Assembly (NCBI GenBank): GCA_963710175.1
Contig: CAVPZC010000001.1
Span: forward strand, 62,001-126,000
Direction: 5' to 3'
Length of the DNA stretch: 64,000 nt
From: Phormidesmis sp963710175
GTDB lineage: Bacteria; Cyanobacteriota; Cyanobacteriia; Phormidesmidales; Phormidesmidaceae
The notes beneath the pieces are model-generated. The model ran no database searches. It had not been told where the DNA came from and saw only the letters and a list, made by a program, of their open reading frames with translations. Made by a program: the position numbers and the translations under genes. Shown one piece after another: positions 8,604 through 17,287 of the stretch. The stretch's first letter is position 1. Every line of letters starts with the position of its first letter.

Positions 8604-9344
8604 TTACGACCACTCGGCCTGAGCCTGCTGCTCTGCGGCTACCAACGTTCGGCGCAGTTGCCCCCAATCTACGGTGTCAGCGGGCGAATCGGCAATCAGC
8701 CTGCCGTCGTTGAGGTGCCATAGCCGGGTGCTATAGCGCTCTGCTAGCTCGATTTGGTGGTTGGCCATAATGATAGTGAGCTTACCCTGGGTGGCCCACT
8801 TTGCCAGGCGAGCTAGCAAAAAATCGCTATAGCCAACGTCTTGAGAAGAGGTGGGTTCGTCCAGCAGTAAGATTTTGGGTTCGCTGATCAGGGCGCGGGT
8901 GATCGCCACTCGCTGCCGCTGCCCCAAAGACAGATTTACCGCCGTGCGGTCCATCCAGTCTGCCGGAATATTCAGCCGCTCAGCCCACCGGTTGACTGCC
9001 GCCGTAATTTTTGCGGTCGGCTGGCCCTGGAGCCGGAGAGGATAGCCCAGCGTAGCACCAACGCTCATTCCCAGCAGACGGCTTTCCTGATTGACCAAAG
9101 CGACCTGACGCCGCAGACTGACCGGCGACAATTGCCGAATATCCTGGCCTTCAAACCAGATGGTGCCGCTACTAGCTTCAGAAAGGCGATTGATCAGCCG
9201 CAGCAGGCTGGTTTTGCCAGCCCCCGAAGGCCCGACCAAAGCAACAAAATCGCCAGGCTCGACGGCAAAGCTCAGATCTTTAAGAATTTCGACGATGCCA
9301 GCGGCGGCTCTCAGCGTCACCTGCTCAAACTTTAAGATAGTCAC
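8604..9344 (-). CDS. ABC transporter ATP-binding protein
   Basis: Single nucleotide-binding domain: Walker A GPSGAGKT, Q-loop (VNQESRLLG), signature LSLGQRQRV, Walker B ILLLDEPTSS and H-loop MANHQ are all intact. The layout and the wording around the Q-loop resemble the FetA/YbbL type (putative metal export), but no permease gene is adjacent, so the substrate is unknown. I prefer the GTG at 9344, where homology starts (TILKFEQV) and an AAGGAG lies 12 bases upstream; an in-frame TTG at 9383 abuts the next gene. Likely cotranscribed with the two membrane proteins upstream. Confidence 0.88.
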   Translation of the reverse strand: MTILKFEQVTLRAAAGIVEILKDLSFAVEPGDFVALVGPSGAGKTSLLRLINRLSEASSGTIWFEGQDIRQLSPVSLRRQVALVNQESRLLGMSVGATLGYPLRLQGQPTAKITAAVNRWAERLNIPADWMDRTAVNLSLGQRQRVAITRALISEPKILLLDEPTSSQDVGYSDFLLARLAKWATQGKLTIIMANHQIELAERYSTRLWHLNDGRLIADSPADTVDWGQLRRTLVAAEQQAQAEWS

Positions 9345-9383
9345 CAGGCAAGTCAGCTCCTTGTGGCGGCATACCGGGCGCAA

Positions 9384-9959
9384 TCAGACAGCAAATTGGC
9401 TAGCAGTCGCGATGGTCCAAATATCTACCAGCAGCAGCAGCGCCGTCAGCCCTAACAAAATGACATACATCCACGGCTGCGAAAGCGGCTTAACATCGCC
9501 CGTATCAATCGCGGTCTTAGCTTCCACATAGCGCACGAGTCGGGCAAACCCAACCACCCGCATCGGCAGCAGATAAGCCTGGTCCTGGGCCTGGTTGAGA
9601 AAGTAATAAACAATACCGCCCTGGCCGGTCGAGCGCGGTTTCAGCGCTGTAATATCATCCCATTTCAAAGCCCAACCGCGTCGACCAAAAGCGCGTACCC
9701 ATCCTGGATAGGTAACAGCAATCCCTTGCGCGTCGACCTGTACTCGCTCGCTCAGCCCGCCGTACAGTGCGGCTCCTCCGGCAACGACGCCGACCCAAAG
9801 TAGCGCTGGGGGGACTGGGGCTTGAGTCGCTACTGCCAAAAACGGCAAAGGCACCACCAGCGCGATATAAAGAGACATCAGCGTCAGCTGAATCAACGGC
9901 GAAATCTTAAAGCTGTCCGTTTCTGGAAGGCTGTCCGTTTCTGGAAAAGTAGAGGTCAT
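9384..9959 (-). CDS. Conserved membrane protein, PH-like central domain
   Basis: Unknown function. Two transmembrane helices near the N-terminus (ISPLIQLTLMSLYIALVVPL region and the LLWVGVVAGGAAL region), a soluble segment of about 80 residues with the look of a bacterial PH-type domain (VDAQGIAVTYPG...LKWDDITAL), and one C-terminal transmembrane helix. I choose the ATG at 9959; the longer GTG start at 10022 would overlap the upstream gene by 23 bases. The N-terminus holds a short tandem duplication (PETDSLPETDSF) from a repeated stretch near 9912-9945. Sits between the DUF4079 gene and the ABC ATPase on one strand. Confidence 0.7.
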   Translation of the reverse strand: MTSTFPETDSLPETDSFKISPLIQLTLMSLYIALVVPLPFLAVATQAPVPPALLWVGVVAGGAALYGGLSERVQVDAQGIAVTYPGWVRAFGRRGWALKWDDITALKPRSTGQGGIVYYFLNQAQDQAYLLPMRVVGFARLVRYVEAKTAIDTGDVKPLSQPWMYVILLGLTALLLLVDIWTIATASQFAV

Positions 9960-9999
9960 TAGAAAGTAGTGAATCGGGCGCGAAGGGTATTTGCACTCA

Positions 10000-10434
10000 T
10001 CATAAATACTTTTGAACGACACTCCAGCCCGTAGCCGTCACCACAATCAAGGCAAATAGCAAAATTCCATTTAGGGTAAGATGCGTCTGCCGCGCCCAGG
10101 GCCGCTCTGGGCTAATGCGGCTAGCGCTCCAGGCTGAAGTCAAAATTAGCGCCACTACAGTCAGACCCGCTGGCAAATGCACCGAATGCCCTAAGCTGCC
10201 ATATTCACCGAGCGTGCCGACAATGCCAATGGAGAGCAGCAGCAGTACCAAAACTACTAAAGCGCTGCCTAGTAAATAGTGAGTTGGTCGCAGCCAGTCA
10301 GGACGAGAGCGATCACGCTGCCGGACATAAAACAAAGTGCCGCCGCTGACCGCTAGCAGACCATAAACTGTCAGCGAGAGACCCATAGACCAGGCAGCGA
10401 TGCGCCACAGCCAAATAAAGGAAGGAAGATCCAC
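10000..10434 (-). CDS. DUF4079 family membrane protein
   Basis: Four predicted transmembrane helices in 144 residues, with conserved histidines in helix contexts (PTHYLLGS, GHSVHLPAG, QTHLTLNG) reminiscent of cytochrome b561/ferric-reductase-like four-helix proteins. The closing RPWARQTHLTLNG...ATGWSVVQKYL pattern is typical of DUF4079, a family found in cyanobacteria and plastid-bearing eukaryotes. Function not established. It is the first gene of a probable three-gene minus-strand unit. Confidence 0.82.
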   Translation of the reverse strand: MDLPSFIWLWRIAAWSMGLSLTVYGLLAVSGGTLFYVRQRDRSRPDWLRPTHYLLGSALVVLVLLLLSIGIVGTLGEYGSLGHSVHLPAGLTVVALILTSAWSASRISPERPWARQTHLTLNGILLFALIVVTATGWSVVQKYL

Positions 10435-10629
10435 AAATCACCCGTTGAAGACATATGCCTCAGGCATAGCATCTTTATAGGGTGCTATCTACAACCCATA
10501 AGAAAATTTTAATCTCCTCACATTTATACGAGAGAGTCCCTACCTAGCCTGTCGAAGGCAGCTTTTATATGAGCTAAGTTTAGTAATGCTCTATTCAGCT
10601 GACAATGTCTTGTCTAGAGAAGTCATGCT

Positions 10630-11055
10630 TTAGAGAGGCTGCGCCATCGCGCCAGCCGCAACCGGGTTTGGACTACTGGAAATAGCTGAACCTGGCCCTG
10701 TCACTTCATCCGCTTTGACTGCATACGGATGACTAACTTCTACCTGAGTGCGACCCGCCTGATTCTCGGGGGGATCGTCAACGGCTTCCTCTTCCCCTTC
10801 AGATTCAACTGCCAACCGCTTACAAGGGATGGTATCGGAGAGAATGGAGCTAGCCATCATCCCCGTGTGAATCTCTAACTGGGCCGCTCTCACCGATTCA
10901 AACAGCAGCCGCTGGCCAGGAAACACAACCCGCTCAAAATACCAATCAGGCACATTGGTGATACGTGCTACCTGAATTTTGCTGGTGGCGTTGACGTAGC
11001 AGCAAAGAATGACTTCGGCGTCGTCAGACGGGAGCGGGTCAAGAATTTGGGCCAT
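10630..11055 (-). CDS. DUF1830 domain-containing protein
   Basis: Cyanobacteria-specific small protein of unknown function. The N-terminal 75 residues carry the DUF1830 core: ILCCYVNATSKIQVARI, then PDWYFERVVFPGQRLLFE and LEIHTGMMASSIL. The remaining 65 residues are an acidic then Pro/Ser/Ala-rich tail that looks disordered and is longer than usual for the family. No membrane segment. The conserved double Cys (LCCYV, residues 18-19) could bind a ligand, but this is inference only. Confidence 0.88.
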   Translation of the reverse strand: MAQILDPLPSDDAEVILCCYVNATSKIQVARITNVPDWYFERVVFPGQRLLFESVRAAQLEIHTGMMASSILSDTIPCKRLAVESEGEEEAVDDPPENQAGRTQVEVSHPYAVKADEVTGPGSAISSSPNPVAAGAMAQPL

Positions 11056-11745
11056 GGGTTTTAAAGACGGGAAGAAACTGACTGCGACACTTCACACTTA
11101 TATGAGAGGCTAACACCTGGTCATAGGGGCGACTGTAAAAACGACTACCAAGCCTACCCTCGTCAGCTGCATGGAACGGTCTTCACCGGTCGCTCAAGAC
11201 TCGACATCAGCCAACACTCAGAGCAGGTACGATAGCGCCACCTCCCCTTGAAGAAATGTTCATCTCCAGGTTACCCAAAGCGTGAGCTAAGCCAGCCAAC
11301 TGACCGATCTGAGGCTCGGCTTAGACATCTTTTCAGCAGCCACTCGACAGGTCATTTCCAGACCCCATGCCCTTACTAAAAGCGGCTTAAAGACGCTCTC
11401 ATAAAACAGGCAGAATTGATATGTGAAGATTTGTAGACGAGTCAATTGAGCGAAATTTATCGCAAAAAAAATCTACAAAACGCAATGAACTTTTGAGCTA
11501 TCCGGTTTGTCTTCTCGGTTTCCCTTGCGGCACTGCCTACTCCTGATATGGCCCAACTGCGCCCTGCCAAAGTCGTATGAGTTAAAAAATGTGAGTGAAG
11601 AGCAATTCAGAAACTTCTGCTAGAACGCCACCGCTTAAGAGCGTCAGTGCTATCGTAAAGATATATGAAAAAACTGAGATGTCCGGGTTGACGGTTCGCC
11701 CCCAATAGAAGACCTATTAGCCCTGCTACACCCCATCCTCGCGCC
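11056..11745. other. 690-bp intergenic region
   Basis: Separates divergent DUF1830 and radical SAM genes. No convincing ORF, tRNA or known RNA found on either strand. It contains an A-rich stretch near 11461-11480 and a TA-rich segment at about 11652-11670 that could be a -10 region for the downstream plus-strand gene. Unusually long for this compact window. Confidence 0.5.
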
Positions 11746-13359
11746 ATGACAACTGCTCCACAAAAGAAGCTAACCCCACCAGAAAAGCTAAGCCAGCGCA
11801 TTCTCTACGTCCGTCTGCCCTGCAACCCCATCTTTCCCATTGGCGTGGTTTACCTGGCAGATCATGTGCACAAGTGCTTTGCCGACGTAGAGCAGCAGAT
11901 CTTCGACATGGGCACCGTCCCCCCGCTCGACTTTACAGCTACCCTTGATGAACGGATTGATCGCTTTCAGCCGACGCTTTTGGTCTTCTCATGGCGCGAT
12001 ATCCAAATCTACGCGCCAGTTGGCGGTCGGGGCGGCAACCCGCTGCAAAATGCATTTGAATTCGCCTACGCAACCAACCCTTTTGTAAAGCTGCGAGGTG
12101 CGCTAGGCGGTGCCCGCATGGTTGGCACCTACCTGGCCGAGCTGCGCCGCAACGAAAAGCTGATTAGGCGAGGGCTCAAACGAGCTCGCCGCTATCAGCC
12201 GGAGGCCAAAGTGGTGGTTGGGGGCGGCGCGGTCAGCGTGTTTTACGAGCAGATGCAGAAAACCCTGCCTGCCGGCACCATCGTATCGGTAGGAGAGGGC
12301 GAAACTCTGCTGGAGAAACTGCTGCGCGGCGAAGACTTTGCAGGTGAGCGCTGCTATGTAGTCGGTGAGCCCCCCCGAGAGCGGCTGATTCACGAGTGGC
12401 CGACCCCCGTCGAAAAGTCGGCCTGTGACTATGACTACATCGAAGCGATGTGGCCCGAGTTTGAGTACTATCTGCAAGAGCAGGATTTTTACATTGGTGT
12501 GCAGACCAAGCGTGGCTGTCCGCACAACTGCTGCTACTGCGTCTATACCGTGGTGGAAGGTAAACAGGTGCGCATTAACCCGGCTGATGAGGTGGTGAAA
12601 GAAATGCGCCAGCTCTACGACCGGGGCATTCGCAAGTTTTGGTTTACCGATGCGCAGTTTATTCCGGCTAAACGCTATATCGACGATGCCATTGAGCTGT
12701 TGGAGAAAATTCTGGCTTCTGGCATGACCGACATTAACTGGGCTGCCTATATTCGCGCCGACAACCTGACGCCCCGGCTATGTGAACTCATGGTCGCCAC
12801 AGGGATGAACTATTTTGAGATTGGCATCACCAGCGGCTCGCAGGAGCTGGTGAGAAAAATGCGCATGGGCTACAACCTGAAAACTGTGCTGCAAAACTGC
12901 CGCGATCTGAAGTCAGCTGGGTTTGAAGACTTTGTCTCGGTGAACTATTCATTTAATGTGATTGACGAGCGCGATCAGACTATTCGCCAGACCGTTGCCT
13001 ATCACCGCGAATTGGAAAATATTTTTGGCGCAGATAAGGTAGAGCCAGCAATTTTCTTTATCGGATTGCAGCCCCATACTCATTTGGAAGAGTATGCCTT
13101 CAAAAACAATATTCTTAAGCGGGGCTACAATCCGCTGGCAATTTATCTGCCATGGGTTGCGCTGAAGCTGCTGTGGAATCCCGGTGAGCTGGGGGCTTTC
13201 TTTGGCGATGTCTGCTTAGAGGCAATGCGCGAAAATCCTAATGACTTTGGCCGGACGGTCATGAAAATTTTGGAGCAGCGGCTGGGAACAGTGCCGCTCG
13301 CTGAGGCGCTGAGTGCACCGGTGAAAGGCGAAACCCGTACCCTGGCTGGGGTATCATAA
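11746..13359 (+). CDS. Radical SAM protein, putative photosystem II high-light acclimation type
   Basis: B12-binding-like Rossmann N-terminus (residues about 15-210) followed by a radical SAM barrel. The cluster motif is CX3CX2C at Cys258, Cys262 and Cys265 (GCPHNCCYC); the SAM GGE-like region and the ITSGSQELVRKM segment follow. No DxHxxG cobalamin His motif is evident, so B12 binding is doubtful. The opening RILYVRLPCNPIFPIG and the length of 537 match a cyanobacterial family annotated as photosystem II high light acclimation radical SAM protein (from memory). The reaction is unknown. It is followed at 68 bp by the DICT/HD gene on the same strand. Confidence 0.82.
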   Translation: MTTAPQKKLTPPEKLSQRILYVRLPCNPIFPIGVVYLADHVHKCFADVEQQIFDMGTVPPLDFTATLDERIDRFQPTLLVFSWRDIQIYAPVGGRGGNPLQNAFEFAYATNPFVKLRGALGGARMVGTYLAELRRNEKLIRRGLKRARRYQPEAKVVVGGGAVSVFYEQMQKTLPAGTIVSVGEGETLLEKLLRGEDFAGERCYVVGEPPRERLIHEWPTPVEKSACDYDYIEAMWPEFEYYLQEQDFYIGVQTKRGCPHNCCYCVYTVVEGKQVRINPADEVVKEMRQLYDRGIRKFWFTDAQFIPAKRYIDDAIELLEKILASGMTDINWAAYIRADNLTPRLCELMVATGMNYFEIGITSGSQELVRKMRMGYNLKTVLQNCRDLKSAGFEDFVSVNYSFNVIDERDQTIRQTVAYHRELENIFGADKVEPAIFFIGLQPHTHLEEYAFKNNILKRGYNPLAIYLPWVALKLLWNPGELGAFFGDVCLEAMRENPNDFGRTVMKILEQRLGTVPLAEALSAPVKGETRTLAGVS

Positions 13360-13427
13360 GGTCAGCGCTTTTGAACAGATTATTTCTACCTTTTCATTTT
13401 TTTCTTTAATTAAGGTCTCAGTAAAAC

Positions 13428-14864
13428 ATGTTGGCGGGTTCTATTCTTCAAAGGCTTGTGCGTGGCCACGATAACGCTGACTCGTCGGGTGACTCAGAAA
13501 CCTCGGGCCGCACTCCGTTGAACTTTGGGGTGTATTACAAAAATACGCTGGTGGCGCTATGCCATGCGTTAGAGGATGCTGTGCTTGCGACCAAAACGTC
13601 GCCGCTGATGGTAACGGCTTTTCAGCAGGGCAAGTGGTATTTGCAGGAGGCTGATCGCTATGGCGACATGGCTGATACTGCTGACCAAATTGTGATTATG
13701 GCGGCACCGGGGGCAGGGTTTGCGGATCATCCAACTGGAGCGCGTGAGAATGTCACGCTAGTTGAGCTCGATAAAGACGATCCGGTGGGGCAAGAGTGGC
13801 ACCTGATGATCATGGGCTCTACTTACAGTGCGATGGTGCTGTGCCAGGAGTTGACTGATGAAGAGTACGGCCCAAAGGGGCCGCCAGAGAACGATCTAGA
13901 GCGTAAGTTCTATGGTTTTTGGACGTTTGACCCGATGCTGGTCGGCGAGACGATTGCGATCGCTGCTGATCACGTTGGCCGCTACGCGCCTGAGGTTCAA
14001 GCTGATTTAGAAGCAAGACTAGCCAAAATAGACGCGGAAGCGGCCACTAAGACAAACGAAGTCGGCAACGTTGTGATGCGCGTGGTGGACTATTTGCAGG
14101 GTGGCGATCGCCAGGTCGAACAAACCGAAACGTTCAAATTCGCCGGTGCCCTCAGCCAAAACCTGGTTTCTAATGAGCTACAAGCCTACTTGCGTATGGC
14201 CCAGCTTGCTGACTTGGCCGATCCGACTAATCCTTTGGCAGCGGCAGAAGTCGCTTCGCTCGCAGAAATGATGGGTCAGTTTTTGGACCTGCCGGTGTGG
14301 CAAATGCAGCGGCTGCGGCTAGCGAGCCTGCTGCATCGCATTGCGCCCGCTCAGTTTGATGAAGACATGGCCAGTCAGGAGGGTGACAGTTGCCCGCTGC
14401 ACCCCGGTGCGCAGACGCTGCGGGTATTGCCCAGACTGCGGGCGATCGCTCAGATCATCTCTCATCAGCACGAATGTTGGGACGGCAGCGGTCAGCCAGC
14501 GGGCCTTAAAGGTGACAGCATTCCGGTGGAGTCGCGCATATTGGGCTTAGTTGCGGCCTTTCAGCAAGCGGCAGCCCATCGTCGGCATACAGCCGCTCAG
14601 CAGGATGCTCAGAAGGCAGGCCCTGCTGACGAAAATGAGTGGCAGCATGTCACCGATGCCTTTGCTGACTGTCAGGCCGAGGCAGGCGATCGCTGGGATC
14701 CCAAGCTTTTAGAGATACTGGGCTTTTTAGTAACCGGCTTGCAGCAGGGCCTGAGCCTGCCGACCATTCCGCTCAAAATGTCTATGGGGACTGGCTTGCT
14801 TAACCCTGAAGTAACAGACGTTTGGCCGTCGTTTTCTATCTCCGAAAAGACTCAGCCTACTTAA
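13428..14864 (+). CDS. DICT sensory domain protein with degenerate HD-GYP module
   Basis: Signalling protein. The N-terminal part (about 30-190) fits the DICT domain, a sensor found with cyclic-di-GMP and two-component proteins. The C-terminal part (about 245-470) is an HD-GYP-like phosphodiesterase fold: the HD site reads LLHRIA at 301-306, with Arg instead of the metal-binding Asp, and the GYP motif reads WDGSGQP at 351-357, followed by a normal IPVESRIL. Losing the HD aspartate suggests no metal-dependent hydrolysis, so a binding or scaffold role is more likely. The middle segment is helical linker. Thirty-five bases separate it from the pentapeptide gene. Confidence 0.83.
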   Translation: MLAGSILQRLVRGHDNADSSGDSETSGRTPLNFGVYYKNTLVALCHALEDAVLATKTSPLMVTAFQQGKWYLQEADRYGDMADTADQIVIMAAPGAGFADHPTGARENVTLVELDKDDPVGQEWHLMIMGSTYSAMVLCQELTDEEYGPKGPPENDLERKFYGFWTFDPMLVGETIAIAADHVGRYAPEVQADLEARLAKIDAEAATKTNEVGNVVMRVVDYLQGGDRQVEQTETFKFAGALSQNLVSNELQAYLRMAQLADLADPTNPLAAAEVASLAEMMGQFLDLPVWQMQRLRLASLLHRIAPAQFDEDMASQEGDSCPLHPGAQTLRVLPRLRAIAQIISHQHECWDGSGQPAGLKGDSIPVESRILGLVAAFQQAAAHRRHTAAQQDAQKAGPADENEWQHVTDAFADCQAEAGDRWDPKLLEILGFLVTGLQQGLSLPTIPLKMSMGTGLLNPEVTDVWPSFSISEKTQPT

Positions 14865-14899
14865 AGGCTCCTATTTAATCTTTCTCACAGCACACATAA

Positions 14900-15541
14900 A
14901 TGAGCGAACCAATTGACATTGATGCGGTCCGGGCGGGCACTCTCAAAAAATTAGCGGGTGCGAAGATTGAAGAGGCTGATTTGGCGGGCTGCGATCTGTC
15001 TGGAATTCAGCTAGCAGGTGCCAACCTCTCAGGCTGCGATCTGAGCCGGGCCAACCTCAACCGCGCTCACCTAGAGGGCAGTAACCTGGTTGGTGCAAAC
15101 CTGGCAGGCTCTGATCTGCGAGCTAATCTATGGGGTGCCAACCTGATGCAGTGTGACCTCACTGGCGCAGACTTGCGGGGTGCCAATTTACGCGGTGCCA
15201 ACCTGATGGGCGCAAATCTGACGGGCGCTAGCTTGACCGGGGCCTTTCTCAGCGGTGCCACACTGACGGGCGCAAATCTCAAAAGTGCGGATGTACGTGG
15301 CGCAGACCTGCGGGGAGCCAACCTCAGCGACAGCAGTCTACGCAGCACTGACCTTTCTCGCGCTGACCTCCAGGGGGCAACCCTGACTGAAGCGAACTTG
15401 GAAGAGGCCAACTTGCAGGAGACCAACTTTACCGGTGCATCGCTGGCCCGCGCTAATCTGCTGTGTGCCGATTTGCAGGGGGCTATTACCGTTGGAACAA
15501 ACTTCACCGGAACCTGTACCACCGGCACGATACTGGCTTGA
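14900..15541 (+). CDS. Pentapeptide repeat protein
   Basis: Made almost wholly of A(D/N)LXX repeats that fold into a right-handed quadrilateral beta-helix. About 38 repeats run from residue 22 to the C-terminus of the 213-residue product. There is one register break near residue 74, where a repeat has four residues (SDLR before ANLWG), which should kink or close off the helix. No transmembrane segment or fused domain; cyanobacteria have many such proteins of mostly unknown function. Same strand and close spacing suggest cotranscription with the DICT/HD gene. Confidence 0.93.
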   Translation: MSEPIDIDAVRAGTLKKLAGAKIEEADLAGCDLSGIQLAGANLSGCDLSRANLNRAHLEGSNLVGANLAGSDLRANLWGANLMQCDLTGADLRGANLRGANLMGANLTGASLTGAFLSGATLTGANLKSADVRGADLRGANLSDSSLRSTDLSRADLQGATLTEANLEEANLQETNFTGASLARANLLCADLQGAITVGTNFTGTCTTGTILA

Positions 15542-15611
15542 ACCTTGGCTGCTTTACCAGATATAGCGAAGCTCGGACGCATTCGCGCTTCGCGAAGCAC
15601 TTTGCCTGTTG

Positions 15612-15694
15612 CTATAGCTCCTGTCGAGTTGCTAAGGACACTTTTACCGGCTGAAACCGCTAGAGAACAGCGGGCAACTCGATAGAGGCTATAG
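15612..15694. repeat. Dispersed hairpin repeat, copy 1
   Basis: 21-base arms at 15612-15632 and 15674-15694 form an imperfect inverted repeat (18 of 21 matching). The unit CTATAGCTCCTGTCGAGTTGC plus an internal ACTTTTAxCGGCTGAAACC stretch recurs at 30159-30230. A perfect 12-bp palindrome, GCTTCGCGAAGC, lies just upstream at 15587-15598. No ORF is present inside. Confidence 0.8.
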
Positions 15695-15712
15695 AAGTCT
15701 AAAGCCCCATGA

Positions 15713-15753
15713 AGCCGCCGCCTCTAAGTAGAGATACAGAGAGGACGGCGGCT
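15713..15753 (-). terminator. Possible hairpin terminator after ggpS
   Basis: A GC-rich hairpin pairs AGCCGCCG (15713-15720) with CGGCGGCT (15746-15753), extended by CCTCT/AGAGG with one bulge. It lies 35 bp beyond the ggpS stop. There is no clear U tract on the minus strand, so termination is unproven. Confidence 0.5.
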
Positions 15754-15787
15754 GTAATTTGTAGGACTGACTGCCGTTAAGGCGGAT

Positions 15788-17287
15788 TTAGACGGCGATC
15801 GCTTCCTTCTCCGGCTTTCCAGTCTCTACCGCGCCGAGCAGCTCCTTGGCCCAGCGATCTACATCGTAGGCTTTCACCGCTTCATACATACGGCCCATCC
15901 GTTCTTTGCGCTCTTCTGGCTCCATGGCCAGCGCCTGATCAATTGCCTTATCCATACTGCTATCAGCGTAGGGATTGGTGAGTACCGCGTCTGGCAGCTC
16001 GACCGCCGCACCCGCGAATTCTGAAAACACCAGCACGCCGTCTTTGCCGCCTTTAGCGACCACAAACTCTTTGCCAACCAGGTTCAGCCCGTCTCGCAGC
16101 GGCGTAATCCAGGCAATATCTGCTGCTGCATAGAGTGCCAAAATTTCTTCTAGCGGCAGTGCGGACGTAAAGAGCAAAATGGGCGTCCAGCTCAGCTTGG
16201 CAAAGCGACCGTTGATCTTACCGACTAGCCGCTCAATTTCGCTTTGAGCCGTCTTGTAAATTCGCATACCGGTAGCGGGCGAGGCCACTGCGACGACAAA
16301 GTTAATTTTGCCCTGTAGCTCTGGCCTGCGGGTAAGCAGCCGTTCGTAGCACAGCAGCATTTCCTTAGTGCCTTTCACATAGTCCACGCGACCAGCAGAA
16401 ACGATTAGCTGGCGCTCGCCACCCATTTCCTTCCGAATCTCTTCAACTCGCTTCTGCACCGATGGCTTCTCGACAACAGAGCGAATAAAGTCGACGTTGG
16501 TTCCCACTGGAAAAGCGCCTAGATGAACTAGCTGTCCCTTGTAGCGAACTTGAGTCGTCATCTCTGGGACGGCCAGAGCAGTCCCGCGCGGGGTAAACTC
16601 TTTGGCGACGGGCTCTTTTTTGACAATCTCAATGTTGCAAAGGCCCTGGGCGATCGCTACAAAGTTCTCCACGTAGCGCGGAATGTGAAAACCACATACA
16701 TCACAGCAGAGAATACTTTCGACAATCTCTTCGCGCCAGGGCAGCACGTTAAAAGCATCGGGGCCAGGAAAAGGCGTATGGTGAAAAAAGACAATCTTGG
16801 CATTCGGCCTTTGCTGGCGAATGTAGTAAGGGGTCAGCCACAGGTTGTAGTCGTGAATCCAGATCAGCGCGTCATCGGCGGCATCTTCACAGGCGGCATC
16901 GGCAAACTTTTTATTGATGTCTTGAAAGTTCTCCCAGTCAGACGATTCATAGGTGAACTGCCAGGGAAAAGAGTGCAGAATCGGCCAGAAAGCCTCTTTG
17001 GAGGTGACATGGTAGAAATTCTTTACCTGCTCAGCGCTGAGTGGAATTCGGCGGACGGTGCCATTCTCATTGCCTTCAAAGCTCATGCGCTCTTTAAAGC
17101 TGTTCTTTTGCTTAGCGTTTATCTGTTTCCAGGCGATCCAGGTACTCTGCTCAGCGCTGGCAAAAAAGCTCTTGATAGTCGGTAAAATACCGTTAGGGCT
17201 TTTCTTCTCTCGATAGTAGGTCTGACCATTTTCGATGACCTCATCGTACGGCTCGCGGTGATAGAGAATGACAAGGGATGATTTCAT
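15788..17287 (-). CDS. ggpS: Glucosylglycerol-phosphate synthase GgpS
   Basis: GT20-family glycosyltransferase that joins ADP-glucose and glycerol 3-phosphate to make glucosylglycerol phosphate, the first step of the main salt-protective solute of moderately halotolerant cyanobacteria. Length is 499 residues, the family norm. Visible GT20 features are WIHDYNLW (donor/acceptor pocket), FFHHTPFPG, SAGRVDYVKG and PLRDGLNLVGKEFVVAK. It differs from trehalose-phosphate synthase in its start (SSLVILYHREPYDE), which matches GgpS. The gene is divergent from gghA, with about 1 kb between, and near glpK and stpA, which supports the call strongly. Confidence 0.95.
   Translation of the reverse strand: MKSSLVILYHREPYDEVIENGQTYYREKKSPNGILPTIKSFFASAEQSTWIAWKQINAKQKNSFKERMSFEGNENGTVRRIPLSAEQVKNFYHVTSKEAFWPILHSFPWQFTYESSDWENFQDINKKFADAACEDAADDALIWIHDYNLWLTPYYIRQQRPNAKIVFFHHTPFPGPDAFNVLPWREEIVESILCCDVCGFHIPRYVENFVAIAQGLCNIEIVKKEPVAKEFTPRGTALAVPEMTTQVRYKGQLVHLGAFPVGTNVDFIRSVVEKPSVQKRVEEIRKEMGGERQLIVSAGRVDYVKGTKEMLLCYERLLTRRPELQGKINFVVAVASPATGMRIYKTAQSEIERLVGKINGRFAKLSWTPILLFTSALPLEEILALYAAADIAWITPLRDGLNLVGKEFVVAKGGKDGVLVFSEFAGAAVELPDAVLTNPYADSSMDKAIDQALAMEPEERKERMGRMYEAVKAYDVDRWAKELLGAVETGKPEKEAIAV

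Noticed and set aside
15067..15600. 177-codon minus-strand ORF over the pentapeptide gene
   Set aside because: Its Arg/Ala/Ser-rich repetitive sequence is the antisense shadow of the A(D/N)LXX repeats.
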